This document shows positions 51,992-60,607 of a DNA stretch of 64,000 nt, piece by piece. Source of the DNA: Microbacterium immunditiarum (lineage in GTDB: Bacteria > Actinomycetota > Actinomycetes > Actinomycetales > Microbacteriaceae); assembly GCF_013409785.1 (NCBI RefSeq), contig NZ_JACCBV010000001.1, forward strand, positions 1 to 64,000, in the 5' to 3' direction. Both the position numbers and the translations under genes were made by a program. Within the stretch, counting starts at the first letter, position 1. Each line of letters begins with the position of its first letter. The notes below the pieces were generated by a model, which was given only the letters and a program-made list of their open reading frames with translations, had not been told where the DNA came from and did no database searches.

Positions 51992-52447
51992 TCAGTTCAG
52001 AGTCTTGATAAGGATGAGCGTTGGGCCGTCCCAGTCGAGTTTGTGGAACTCATGCATGGGTGTGAATCCGACCGAGTCGTAGAAGGCGCGCGTCGCGGCG
52101 TATCCCGCATCCTCGTAACTTGGCCCCACAGTGTGGACCTCTAGGAACCGGCAACCCTCGCCCCGCAAAGAATCCTCGACCGCCTCAACCAATCGGCGTC
52201 CGATCCCGGACGCCCGGTGATCGGCGTGCACTGCGATAAGTGCGAGTTCCGCTGAGTGGGCGAAGTGACGTTCGACCAACGCGACGCCAACGGTGACGCC
52301 CTCAAGCGAGGCGATGTGCGACTCGAGCCGGGCCGCCATGTTCACGTAGTTGTGAACGGCGTCCTCGATCCCGAACCACTCCGGCAGAGAGCGGAGAACG
52401 CGTTCCGTGCCCTCGGGATCCGACTGTCGTTGAACGCTCACCGTCAC
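51992..52447 (-). CDS. GNAT-family N-acetyltransferase
   Basis: About 151 aa from GTG 52447 (an earlier GTG at 52498 adds 17 residues). The N-terminal LRSLPEWFGIEDAVHNYVNM is typical of one GNAT subfamily. The acetyl-CoA loop is HADHRASGIGRRLVEAVED (Q/R-x-x-G-x-G/A type). LEVHTVGPSYEDAGYAATRA and FYDSVGFTPMHEFHKLDW complete the fold. It is a probable cargo gene of the element that acetylates a small molecule or peptide; substrate unknown. Confidence 0.88.
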   Translation of the reverse strand: MTVSVQRQSDPEGTERVLRSLPEWFGIEDAVHNYVNMAARLESHIASLEGVTVGVALVERHFAHSAELALIAVHADHRASGIGRRLVEAVEDSLRGEGCRFLEVHTVGPSYEDAGYAATRAFYDSVGFTPMHEFHKLDWDGPTLILIKTLN

Positions 52448-52549
52448 GTTGCCGATCCTGCCACACGCGTTTCGAAGTGCGATCTCGTTTGTTGGCACCC
52501 CTCACCGACCGTGGAGCCACGCCGACGACGCCGCCACAAGCCGCCAGAG

Positions 52550-52879
52550 CTACTCCATCTCGGTAACCGCACCTGACCAGACCCAGCAGCGCATCTCCCT
52601 GCGTCTGACCTCGAACACGATGCCCACTGCGTTCGACGTCCACCTCGCGGCGAGCGCGTCGACCTGAATCGGCGTTGAGCCGAAGCGGACCCAGGCCTTC
52701 ACTCGACGTCGAGGCGTCGGATCAATCGTGAGGGGAGCCTCGTTCAACTGGAGCTCGAGCGGACTGAGGGTCTGCAACTCGCCGTCGCGCGCGACGCGCT
52801 CGAGGATGCGTTCGTCCATGAGCCGGTCGACCCGCTCCGAGTACCGTCTGTTCGTCCCCACAACCGGGTCCCCCTTCAT
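52550..52879 (-). CDS. Hypothetical protein, 109 aa, SOS-box neighbour
   Basis: It starts at ATG 52879 and has a charged helical N-terminus (YSERVDRLMDERILERVARD) and a basic, Trp-rich C-terminal beta region (RRRVKAWVRFGSTPIQVDAL, CWVWSGAV). No domain is recognised. The start lies 29 bases from a LexA-type palindrome shared with the divergent gene, so it may be DNA-damage inducible. Similar small proteins are common cargo in actinobacterial elements. Confidence 0.65.
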   Translation of the reverse strand: MKGDPVVGTNRRYSERVDRLMDERILERVARDGELQTLSPLELQLNEAPLTIDPTPRRRVKAWVRFGSTPIQVDALAARWTSNAVGIVFEVRRREMRCWVWSGAVTEME

Positions 52880-52907
52880 CCCGGCCGATCTCTCAGACTA
52901 GCAAGAA

Positions 52908-52923
52908 TCGAACATGTGTTCTA
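52908..52923. promoter_or_regulatory. LexA-type SOS box
   Basis: TCGAACATGTGTTCTA matches the Gram-positive/actinobacterial consensus CGAAC-N4-GTTCG at all but the last position. It sits inside a longer near-palindrome, CAAGAAT...ATTCTTG. It lies between two divergent starts (52879 minus, 52936 plus). Confidence 0.7.
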
Positions 52924-52935
52924 TTCTTGAGGATC

Positions 52936-53196
52936 ATGACGGTAAGCCACGTCGAACACGAAGTGACCATATGGATGGCCGACGACATCCCTGCGCGCAT
53001 GGTCTACGCGGGTCATCGCTGGCGCGTCACCGACACTCCGACGCGGCTGCGCGAGTCGATCTGGTCCGCCCCGCTCGAGTCCCATCACGGACTGTATGGC
53101 TGGCGATTCCAAGCCACGAGCGACGCCGGCGACTCGCTCGTGTTCGACGTCTACCGCGAGCGCGACCACTGGCACGTGCATCACACGTACACCTGA
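52936..53196 (+). CDS. DUF6504-like protein, 86 aa
   Basis: ATG 52936 follows TTGAGGATC; an upstream TTG at 52927 would add three residues. The protein reads as a compact beta domain: EVTIWMADDIPARMVYAGHR, WRVTDTPTRLRE, LYGWRFQATSDAGDSLVFDV and WHVHHTYT. This strand pattern is that of the small DUF6504-type proteins often encoded beside imuB/dnaE2 mutagenesis genes in Actinobacteria. The SOS box 13 bases upstream supports a DNA-damage link. Family match by eye only. Confidence 0.65.
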   Translation: MTVSHVEHEVTIWMADDIPARMVYAGHRWRVTDTPTRLRESIWSAPLESHHGLYGWRFQATSDAGDSLVFDVYRERDHWHVHHTYT

Positions 53197-53345
53197 GCGC
53201 GGCGAGGTTGAACCGGTCCCTTTTCTGCGAAGCGCCACGTACGCCACGATCGACATGCTCTCGTCACTCGCCGGATCTAGCATGAGCGCATGAACTGGGG
53301 ATCTCTTCATGCCATTGCCGGCGACTCGTCCTTCGAGCGGTGACG

Positions 53346-53570
53346 ATGCGAACCGGGTTTCAGCTCGATGACGGGCACGAGTGTCGCGGGTGTTGGGTGT
53401 TGCGGGACGGCGATCTTACGAACGGGTTCGAGACGATCACGGCTCACGAGGATCCGGCGGGTCGATTCGTCACCTTCGAGGACCTTCACGGGACGGTGAG
53501 AGAGCGCTACTCGCTCGATGACGTGATGGCTCGCGCGTACCTCGAGTCGATCGGCCTCGACTGGCGGTAG
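53346..53570 (+). CDS. Hypothetical protein, 74 aa
   Basis: ATG 53346 (or GTG 53340). It is an acidic small protein with a possible single zinc pair HECRGCWVLRDG, then FETITAHEDPAGRFVTFEDL and a C-terminal SLDDVMARAYLESIGLDWR. It converges on the relaxase gene and lies on the same strand as the DUF6504-like gene. Composition and helical end look genuinely protein-like, but no family is recognised. Confidence 0.55.
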   Translation: MRTGFQLDDGHECRGCWVLRDGDLTNGFETITAHEDPAGRFVTFEDLHGTVRERYSLDDVMARAYLESIGLDWR

Positions 53571-53620
53571 GCGCAGTGGAAAGCTACGCCATTCCGGGCT
53601 TGTCGACTGACCGAGCCGGC

Positions 53621-56600
53621 CTACCCGATCCCACGCCCTGCACGAGAACCAAGCAAGGACGGATGCGGTGCTGCGGCGTCACTGCTGCCGGCAACTCCGC
53701 GGTCCGCAGGCTCCCGAGCAACCGCCTCGGCAAGCAGGGCTTCGTACTCGCGCTCTAGCGCGGCGAACTCGGCCTCTCGCGCGCCGATCCGTTCGGCAAG
53801 CAGCGCCCGCTGACCCTCGTCAGTCGGCGCTGACTCAGCATTGCGCGCATGTGCATTCGCCGCCGTTGACGCCGCGCTGGCATCGAGTCCCCGCAGGGCC
53901 TCCCCCGCGGACCGAATCCAACCGCCCATCGACGCCAGAGCCAGTTCCACGTTGTCGGCCGCCCCGACCGCGGCTGGCCGCGCCGCGCGCCACAACTCCT
54001 CCCGCGCCGCCCGCACCGCATCGTCGATCGTGACTTCCTGCGTCCCGCGCATCATGCTGTCCGCGATGGCCTCGCGAGCCGCATCCGTCGTCCGCGCGAT
54101 CGCGATCGCCTCGTTGTGCTGCCGCCCACGGGTCATTCCGACGTAGAGCCCCGACGCCCCCACCCCCGGCCCGACGACCGAGGCGTCGGTCGTCTCCCCC
54201 TGGATGCCGTGCACGGTCGATGCATACGCAAGGTGCACATGCGAGGCCGCGTAATCGAGCCCGACCAACCGCAGATCGGCGCTGTCGGTCACGCTGGCGA
54301 GCACGAGCCCGTCGTCACGGATGTGTCGCACAGTCCAGAGCGCCCGGTTCTCGACATCCGCTACATGGTCGTTCCGTCGAGTCTGAACGACATCGCCTTC
54401 GAGCAGCCGCTGCTCTCCCTGCCCGACCGCAATTCGAGCGAGCGAAAGCTGCCCGCGGTCGACGCGTGATTGCTGGATGGCTTCGTTGATCCCGTCCGCT
54501 TCTTCGTTCGTGCTCGTGACCAGCGCGACCCGCCGGCCGGAGTCCGCCCAGCGGAAGTACGCCTCGACCATCACGTCGCGCGCTTGGGCAGTGTCGACCA
54601 CGCCGTGGATCAGCCCGCGCTCGTCGAGTTCCGCCGCGACCGCGAGCGCCGCCTCCCGCGACGAGGGTTCGCGTAGCCGTAGCGTCAGTGACGCGTACTC
54701 AGGGTCACGGAACCGATGCACTGCGGTCAGCTCGACGACGGCCGTCGCGCGCCGGGTCAGGCAGGCCATCGCGCCGGAGTGTCCGACGGGCATCGCCTGG
54801 AGGTGGTCGCCGATCATCGCTATGCCGATTCCGGTTTCGGATGCGACGATCGCGAGCGCGTTCGCGGTGTGGAGATCGACCATGCCGGCCTCGTCGACGA
54901 CGACCCGGTCGCCGGGTGTGAGCGGGAATCGCCGCGGCCCGTCGTAGACGAGCCCCGTGCGCGGGTCTGCTTCGCCCGGGCGAAGCCGCGTCCAAACCTC
55001 GGCACCAGCGTCATCGCGACCCCACCGCCACCCGTGGTCGCCGAGCAGCGCGTGCAGGCTCGACGCCGTCGCGCCGATCTCGCGGCCCGCGACGGAGGCC
55101 GCCTTCTTCGTCGGCGCCACCACGACCAACCGCCGGCCCGACTGCGCCAGCGTTGCGCGGGCGACGCGCAGCATCGTGGTCTTGCCGGCTCCGGCGGGGC
55201 CGGTCACCGACACGAGGCGGTCGGTTCCGGCGATGGCAGACGCTGCGCGCACCTGGCCCTCGTCGAGCGTGATGTCGGCAGGCAGCATCCGCGCCGCCAA
55301 AGCGACGATCGTCGCCCAATCGGCGACCCACCCGAGCTCGGCGAGCGCTTCGAGCCGCGCGGCCAGCTCGAGCTTCAATCGCGCGGTTGCCGCAGCCATG
55401 TACCCCTTAACGTGGGCCGGTCGGTCTCCGTCGATGAGGTTGACCACATGCGCGCTCGTGCGCGACAAGATGTCATCGACCACGGGCTGCAGTTCGTCGC
55501 GGTCAGCGACGACACCCGTCGCAGCAAGGGCACGGATGGCGCCGGCGCGCAGGTCGAACCGGCTGAAGCGCCCGCCACACGCGGCCGATCGTTCGTCGGC
55601 ATCCACCACCGCGCGTGCCGCCAAATTGTTGAGGTCAAACTGGTCCAGTGCGGCGGCGCGGGCCGTGGTCGAGTGCCGGCGCCGGAAAATGTCGGAGTCG
55701 ATCACGGCGAGCTCGTCGCGGATGAGCTGCTCCCACGCGGCTTCGTCGACGACGCCGGGCTTGTTCGGGCGGCCCTGGGCCCACGCCATCCGATCGATTT
55801 GTTGCATCACGTCGTGGTCGGGATCCTGGCCGGGGTGCTCGTCGCGCCACCGCGCGAGTAGCACAGCCCGGTTCGCCTCGATCTGGTTGGACCGCCGCGA
55901 CAACGGACGCACCGCGTGCGCGAGCTGCGCGATCTCGCCGTCGTCATCGAGCGTGTAGCCGTGGGCGGCGAGCGCATTGATCCACGCAGGGTCGGTGCGC
56001 GCGGCGAGTTCACCCTCGGCGTTGATGACGGTGTGCAGCTTCATCGCGACGCGTGAGTCAACGTTCGACCACTTGCCGTCGTCGCCGAGTACCTTCACGT
56101 TGAGCCACAGGTGCCGGTGGATGTGCGGGTCCAGAGCACGCGACCGCCGGTGGCGAAGCTCGACGACTTCGATCTTGCGGAGGGACTCACGGATACTGCC
56201 GCCGGCCCCGCGGCGAGCGTTGAGCTCCTGCTGCCAGAGGCGAATGATCCGGTCCCGCAGGTGGTCCTGCAGCGCCTCGAACTCTTTGGCGAGCTGAGGG
56301 TGGATTAGCGCCGCGATGCTATAGGACTTGGGTGCGTTGATTGTGCCGTCGAGGATCAGGTCGGCATCTGGCGAGGTCAGCTCGCGCCCGCGCTGGTCGC
56401 CCGTCAACGGGTCGTGGCCATCAACCCAGCTTCGCAACTGGCCTTCGTTCAGGTGATCGGATGCGACTTCCCCGCCCTCAACAGTGAACCGCTCGACCCG
56501 TGAGCCGTCGAGCCCGCTGTACCCGGCGAGCGCTTCGACACCCGAGACGGACCGTAGGTGCGAGTCGCAGGTTCCCTTGAACGCGTAGGCAATCGCCTGC

Positions 56601-56653
56601 CGAACCCCCTGCGATTCGACACCCCGCTTCCAGCGTTCGAGGCCCCCGCGCAT
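53621..56653 (-). CDS. TrwC/TraA-type MobF relaxase with helicase domain
   Basis: 1010 aa. The N-terminal relaxase domain (about 1-300) has the metal-binding HxH in RALDPHIHRHLWLNVKVL and NAPKSYSIAALIHPQLAKEF. The usual catalytic Tyr cluster near the N-terminus is not obvious; candidate Tyr residues are in AIAYAFKG and LAGYSGL. The helicase domain (about 480-850) has Walker A SVTGPAGAGKTTMLRVA, Walker B DRVVVDEAGMVDLH, GDHLQAMPVG and the RecD-like YASTVHGIQGETTDASVV with YVGMTRGR. It nicks at oriT, unwinds the DNA and enters the recipient as pilot protein. ATG 56653. Confidence 0.92.
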   Translation of the reverse strand: MRGGLERWKRGVESQGVRQAIAYAFKGTCDSHLRSVSGVEALAGYSGLDGSRVERFTVEGGEVASDHLNEGQLRSWVDGHDPLTGDQRGRELTSPDADLILDGTINAPKSYSIAALIHPQLAKEFEALQDHLRDRIIRLWQQELNARRGAGGSIRESLRKIEVVELRHRRSRALDPHIHRHLWLNVKVLGDDGKWSNVDSRVAMKLHTVINAEGELAARTDPAWINALAAHGYTLDDDGEIAQLAHAVRPLSRRSNQIEANRAVLLARWRDEHPGQDPDHDVMQQIDRMAWAQGRPNKPGVVDEAAWEQLIRDELAVIDSDIFRRRHSTTARAAALDQFDLNNLAARAVVDADERSAACGGRFSRFDLRAGAIRALAATGVVADRDELQPVVDDILSRTSAHVVNLIDGDRPAHVKGYMAAATARLKLELAARLEALAELGWVADWATIVALAARMLPADITLDEGQVRAASAIAGTDRLVSVTGPAGAGKTTMLRVARATLAQSGRRLVVVAPTKKAASVAGREIGATASSLHALLGDHGWRWGRDDAGAEVWTRLRPGEADPRTGLVYDGPRRFPLTPGDRVVVDEAGMVDLHTANALAIVASETGIGIAMIGDHLQAMPVGHSGAMACLTRRATAVVELTAVHRFRDPEYASLTLRLREPSSREAALAVAAELDERGLIHGVVDTAQARDVMVEAYFRWADSGRRVALVTSTNEEADGINEAIQQSRVDRGQLSLARIAVGQGEQRLLEGDVVQTRRNDHVADVENRALWTVRHIRDDGLVLASVTDSADLRLVGLDYAASHVHLAYASTVHGIQGETTDASVVGPGVGASGLYVGMTRGRQHNEAIAIARTTDAAREAIADSMMRGTQEVTIDDAVRAAREELWRAARPAAVGAADNVELALASMGGWIRSAGEALRGLDASAASTAANAHARNAESAPTDEGQRALLAERIGAREAEFAALEREYEALLAEAVAREPADRGVAGSSDAAAPHPSLLGSRAGRGIG

Positions 56654-57112
56654 GGGTCTAGAGTACGAGGTTTGTGTCTAAGTTACGAGTGCTTACACAG
56701 AAAGTGCCTGCGTGCATTGCTCTGTCCGTGCTCATTGAGAGGGCAGCCATGTGGATTGCGGTTGAGTCGCTCGGGGCGCGTTTGCGGCGCCTAAGCGCGC
56801 GTCTTCATTGCACGGGGTATGCGGGCATTGAGTCTCGAAGCCAACGCGGGATCCCGTGGGGTGGCCGAGTCGGCGCGATGACCCACCGACATACGTACGC
56901 GCCCGCACAGAAGTCCTCGGCACGCTGAAGCGCCGAGCTCACACTCCGCGCCGTGAGACTCCGAGCCATGGTCGCCGCCTCAGGCACCTGCCCTAAGTCG
57001 AGATCCCGGCGCCTCACGACGCGTACTACATGTGCGACGGATCACGCTGTCGATGGAACCCGACGCGCGTCCGGGCCGGGGCGTATCCGCGCTCGTCACT
57101 AGGATGGCAGCC
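56654..57112. other. Gene-free region upstream of the relaxase (candidate oriT/control)
   Basis: The first 60 bases are less GC-rich than their surroundings and contain TACGAG twice (near 56664 and 56684). TGTG...CACA bracket TCTAAGTTACGAG. Relaxase genes often lie next to their oriT, so this is the best place for it, but no nic-site consensus is recognisable. The rest contains only low-quality short ORFs. Confidence 0.4.
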
Positions 57113-57490
57113 ATGCCGGGGACTGAGGCGCAGCGTGGGGACGTCTACAGAGTCGATCGCGATGCGACGCTCGAACGCGACCCTAAGCCCGGTCCTCGAC
57201 CGATGGTCTGCGTGGCCGAACAGCCGCACGATGACCTCGCGTGGAAGGCGATGGCGCGAACGACGACCGCTTTCGATCACACACGCGACCTGCACAGCCC
57301 CGCAGACCCCGCGACCGGCCTGACCGCGGATGGCTGGTGGTCGTACCGGTTCCTCCGCTCTGTGAAGAAGCGATGGACCGGCCGGAACGATGTCTGTGCC
57401 TATCTCGGCACACTCCAGGACCCCGTCAAAGCAGACGTCCTCCGGCACTACATGAGCCGGCCCAAGGCGAAGCTGGGGAACGGCGCATGA
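57113..57490 (+). CDS. PemK/MazF-like protein
   Basis: 125 aa from ATG 57113, with AGGA 7-9 bases upstream (ATG 57104 also open). The opening EAQRGDVYRVDRDATLERDP and PRPMVCVAEQPHDD follow the RGDxxxVD...RPxVVV pattern of PemK/MazF-fold proteins. WKAMARTTT occupies the third strand, where MazF has its catalytic T/S. The C-terminal half (WWSYRFLRSVKKRWTGRNDV) is an extra helical part. It could be an mRNA interferase toxin or a non-toxic relative. It leads a three-gene set with an HTH fusion and an ImmA-like protease. Confidence 0.55.
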   Translation: MPGTEAQRGDVYRVDRDATLERDPKPGPRPMVCVAEQPHDDLAWKAMARTTTAFDHTRDLHSPADPATGLTADGWWSYRFLRSVKKRWTGRNDVCAYLGTLQDPVKADVLRHYMSRPKAKLGNGA

Positions 57491-57535
57491 TACGTTGGCA
57501 GACTTTGCTTTTCCGACCGTCTCCGAGGAGTTGCT

Positions 57536-58405
57536 GTGTCTCTCAGCCTTGACGACGCCCCGCAGGGCGTCGCCGCTGACGTGTGGCTGGGCACCATCTC
57601 GGGCGACCCGCAGATCGGCGACCTGTGGCTGCTGTCCTGGGATGCGCAGGCGCTGGGCCTCGTGGTCGTATCGGGTGTCGCGCCGACCTTCGTCCTCGGC
57701 TGGCCGGTGACGCTGCCCGACGCTCCGACGTTTCCACCCGCGATCCGTGTCGAAGAGTCACCGCTCGGAGCGGTCGCGGTGTGGCCATCTCGCGAGACCG
57801 GAGTCGGCAACCACCTGCTCCATCGGTGCTTCGGCACCATCCTGTCGGAGCGGACCATGCACTTGCTCGCCGACGCCTTCGAGAACGGCACGGACCCAGT
57901 GCTCCCCTTCGCGACGGCAAATATCGGCGTGGAGGAGCGCGAGGTCGCGAGCGATCAGTTGGTCGACGCGTGGGAGGTAATCAACCTCAACGTCTGGCCC
58001 GTTCCTCGACCCGGCGCCACTCCGCTCGACGCAGACCTCCTCCGTGAAACCGGGATCCGCATCAGCGACCTGACAAAGATCCTGTCGATGTCGGTGCCCG
58101 CAGCAGTTTCCCTCTACAACGGCGAGGCAGTCCCGACGCCAGCAGAGCTTCGACTCCTCGTCGACGCCTTGGGTGTACCGACGGAGCAGCTACTTCGCTC
58201 CCAGCCGGACGCGGAAGCCGTAGCCATGCTCGCGCCCGGCATCAAGAACGACCTCGTGGAGATCACGCGACGGCGAGCGATCGGGGAAGAAGCCGCGCGA
58301 AACCTCGTCCGAAGCGAGTTCGCCCTCGCCGCACGATCAGATGGCGACCCGCACTCACGACTCGTTGCCGCCATCCAACGCGTCCTCCACGAGAGCGATC
58401 GGTGA
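57536..58405 (+). CDS. Two-domain protein: SH3-like/MazF-like N-terminus and HTH C-terminal half
   Basis: 289 aa. GTG 57536 follows CGAGGAGTTGCT. Residues about 20-110 (IGDLWLLSWDAQALGLVVVS, FVLGWPVTLPDAPTFP) have the strand order of a MazF/PemK-like barrel. Residues about 165-225 (ISDLTKILSMSVPAAVSLYN, LRLLVDALGVPTEQLLRS) look like an XRE-type HTH. A helical C-terminus follows. It lies 46 bases after the MazF-like gene and 4 bases before the ImmA-like protease gene, so it is a likely repressor, antitoxin or protease substrate (inference). Confidence 0.65.
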   Translation: MSLSLDDAPQGVAADVWLGTISGDPQIGDLWLLSWDAQALGLVVVSGVAPTFVLGWPVTLPDAPTFPPAIRVEESPLGAVAVWPSRETGVGNHLLHRCFGTILSERTMHLLADAFENGTDPVLPFATANIGVEEREVASDQLVDAWEVINLNVWPVPRPGATPLDADLLRETGIRISDLTKILSMSVPAAVSLYNGEAVPTPAELRLLVDALGVPTEQLLRSQPDAEAVAMLAPGIKNDLVEITRRRAIGEEAARNLVRSEFALAARSDGDPHSRLVAAIQRVLHESDR

Positions 58406-58408
58406 CCC

Positions 58409-59461
58409 GTGGCGTCCGAAGATGAGTTGTTGGACCTCGTTCGCATGAGGAACTACCGGCAGGTCGCGATCGAACTAATCGCCCTCGAAGCCGGTCGCGA
58501 CGTGTTCGACATTGAGGCGCTGCGGGAAGACCCCGAAGGCGCGCTCGGCGGCAACGATGAGATCACTGTCGAATACGACATGAGCCCGCGCGACGGGTGC
58601 TCCGTCTTCGGCTACTACCGGCACGTCCCAGCTGGCCAATCGATGATCTTCGTCCACCCTTCCCTCACGAGCGAACGTGACCGCTTCACGATCCTGCACG
58701 AACTTGGCCACCACGTTCAACGGCAGCATCTCGGTTGGGCCAACGTCCGGCACTCCCTTCCAAGCGAAATCGGTGCACAACTCGAGGAGCGCGTCGCGGA
58801 CGCGTTCGCCGCGGAAGTCCTCATCCCGGCGAGCACGGTCCCGGCCGACGCCACCTGGCTGTCCGCCCGCACCTTGGCTGAGGTCTACACAACGGTGCGC
58901 GCCTCACGCGCCGCGGTCGCGATGCGCGCAATCGAGATTGCCCCAGAGGGCGAGCAGGCGACCGTCATCGTCACGGATCACCGCGGCATGGTCACCTTCG
59001 CGCGGGCTTCCGGCGATGAGGTCTTTGCGCCTGCGCGTGGGCGAATTCAGCCGGGCATCGCGAAGATGATCGAAAGCGCATTCGAGCGTGGTGGATCCGC
59101 CATCGGGCCGCTGGACCGTGGCCTCGAAGCGCGGTCCGGATGGGCGCAGCAGGACTTGCAGGTCGAGGTCGCACTCGACGACACGTGGGGCTATGCCTTC
59201 GTGGTGGTCCGCTCCGCTCAGCGGTTCGGACGAAAGCCAACCTGGGATCGTATCGACGATGCCGAATGCGGCAACGAGGCATGCGGAACGGTGTTCACCG
59301 TTAACGAGGCCGTCACCATTTGCCCGGCCTGCGAGGTGCCCAAATGCCCGGAGTGCGGGAGGTGCGCATGCGAGCCCAAAACCAGCCCGGTCTGCGACCG
59401 GTGCTGGCTTGAACTGACCCCGGCCGAGCAGGCCGACCCGGCGCTCCACGAGTGCCCCTAG
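58409..59461 (+). CDS. ImmA/IrrE-family (M78) metallopeptidase with C-terminal zinc ribbons
   Basis: 350 aa from GTG 58409. The zinc peptidase motif is FTILHELGHHVQRQH (about 90-104), with a downstream Glu in RVADAFAAEVLIP as third ligand. The ending is unusual: two knuckles CGNEACGTVF and CPACEVPKCPECGRC, followed by CACEPKTSPVCDRC, at least four CxxC units. ImmA of ICEBs1 cleaves the ImmR repressor to switch on transfer. By analogy this enzyme may cut the HTH protein encoded just upstream. Zinc ribbons could provide DNA or protein recognition. Confidence 0.88.
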   Translation: MASEDELLDLVRMRNYRQVAIELIALEAGRDVFDIEALREDPEGALGGNDEITVEYDMSPRDGCSVFGYYRHVPAGQSMIFVHPSLTSERDRFTILHELGHHVQRQHLGWANVRHSLPSEIGAQLEERVADAFAAEVLIPASTVPADATWLSARTLAEVYTTVRASRAAVAMRAIEIAPEGEQATVIVTDHRGMVTFARASGDEVFAPARGRIQPGIAKMIESAFERGGSAIGPLDRGLEARSGWAQQDLQVEVALDDTWGYAFVVVRSAQRFGRKPTWDRIDDAECGNEACGTVFTVNEAVTICPACEVPKCPECGRCACEPKTSPVCDRCWLELTPAEQADPALHECP

Positions 59462-59701
59462 CCGTTGCGGCTCAGCACGCCCGCGGCTCCTGATATCAGC
59501 TCGAAAGACCGCCTGCCACGGTGAACCATCCGTTCCTCGACGCCGGCAGCCTCACCGGGATATCGAGGCGATGACGAGGCAGTTGGGGGCGTTCCTGTTC
59601 GCGGCTCGCAGCCTGGTCCTGCAGAAGATCTCGGCTGAGGGGCTCCTGCGGCTGATTCTGACTCCTAGACTGCGGGGCCCCACAACCGATTGGAGTCCCT
59701 C

Positions 59702-59929
59702 ATGGTCAGCATGCGAGTCGTTTACGTCACGATCCCGGGCAGGGTATTCACGCTCACGGGTGATGACGCGATCCTGTTCGAGGCGAACGTCGACCGATAT
59801 CGTCCGTTCAGGTTCACGGTGCCTGGGGACAGGGAGCCCACGCTGATCAACTTCGCTGGGCTTCGTGTCCACCGCAGGAACGTCACCTTGGTCGACGACG
59901 CGGAGGAGGCGAGCTCTGCGCCGATCTGA
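59702..59929 (+). CDS. Hypothetical protein, 75 aa
   Basis: ATG 59702 has TTGGAGTCCCTC upstream (GGAG at good distance). The protein is a small beta-rich domain (VVYVTIPGRVFTLTGDDAIL, FRFTVPGDREPTLINFAGLR) with an acidic tail. No family recognised. It lies alone between the ImmA-like gene and a converging membrane protein gene. Confidence 0.5.
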   Translation: MVSMRVVYVTIPGRVFTLTGDDAILFEANVDRYRPFRFTVPGDREPTLINFAGLRVHRRNVTLVDDAEEASSAPI

Positions 59930-60019
59930 GCGCCAAGCGGCTGCTCCCCGAGCCTTCGGGAGGTCCAGCCGACGTCCCAGGTCGCGTGTCGGACCCACAC
60001 GGCCGTGTCGGCTCGGGGG

Positions 60020-60607
60020 TCAGAACCAGGTGTTCCAGACCTCGACCACGCCCCACACCAGCGCCGTTCCGAGAGCCGCCGCCACCGCGCCGACGATCAC
60101 CTGTCCCACGACGCCCAGAGCGCTCGCCGCGGTCCGCTGAGTCCAACTCGGGCCGACTGCTTCGCGCAGCGTCTGCGGCCAGCGGAGGAACGTTGCGATA
60201 ATACCCACGAGTCCCCGTTCATTCTGGACAGCGTTCTCGTGGCGGGTGCGCGCCTGCCCGATGGCCAGATCGACTGCCGACACAACCATCTGCGGTTTGA
60301 GCTCGTCTGGGCGCTCCAGTGCGTAGTGCCAGTTTGCAATCGGGTTCACTGTCGTCATGTACGCCGCGTTGCGCATCGTGAATGTGCCGCCACCGTTGGC
60401 GCCGTATGCCTCCTGGGCGGCCCCTGCCGCGATCGCCGTATCTCGCTGAAGTTGCGACCACTTGTCGTTCGACACGTTCGGCACCAGACGCGGCAAGTCC
60501 CACTCTCCACCCACCGGCTTCGCGGCGTTGATCAACTCGATGAAGGCGCGACGAAACTCGTTTAGTCGCTCCCCCTGTTGCTCAATTCGAGCTGATGGTT
60601 TCCCCAT
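60020..60607 (-). CDS. Hypothetical protein with C-terminal membrane helix, 195 aa
   Basis: ATG 60607 (GAGGGT directly upstream). The N-terminal 150 residues are soluble and partly helical (ARIEQQGERLNEFRRAFIEL, QTLREAVGPSWTQRT). The C-terminal segment ALGVVGQVIVGAVAAALGTA and the following Trp-rich end form a single membrane anchor. There is no recognised domain. As the last element-type gene before IS21 it could be cargo; tail-anchored helical proteins of this shape occur among effectors of defence systems, but nothing here proves that. Confidence 0.6.
   Translation of the reverse strand: MGKPSARIEQQGERLNEFRRAFIELINAAKPVGGEWDLPRLVPNVSNDKWSQLQRDTAIAAGAAQEAYGANGGGTFTMRNAAYMTTVNPIANWHYALERPDELKPQMVVSAVDLAIGQARTRHENAVQNERGLVGIIATFLRWPQTLREAVGPSWTQRTAASALGVVGQVIVGAVAAALGTALVWGVVEVWNTWF

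Noticed and set aside
53290..53343. 17-codon ORF (ATG AAC TGG ...) just before the 74-aa gene
   Set aside because: It could be a leader peptide, but there is no attenuator-like hairpin or codon pattern to support it.
53621..56653. Relaxase called as a plain helicase
   Set aside because: The N-terminal HIHRH motif and position in a conjugation module identify a MobF relaxase, although the catalytic Tyr is not certain.
59462..59701. Possible tRNA or att site after the ImmA-like gene
   Set aside because: No cloverleaf can be folded and no repeat of it is found elsewhere in the window.
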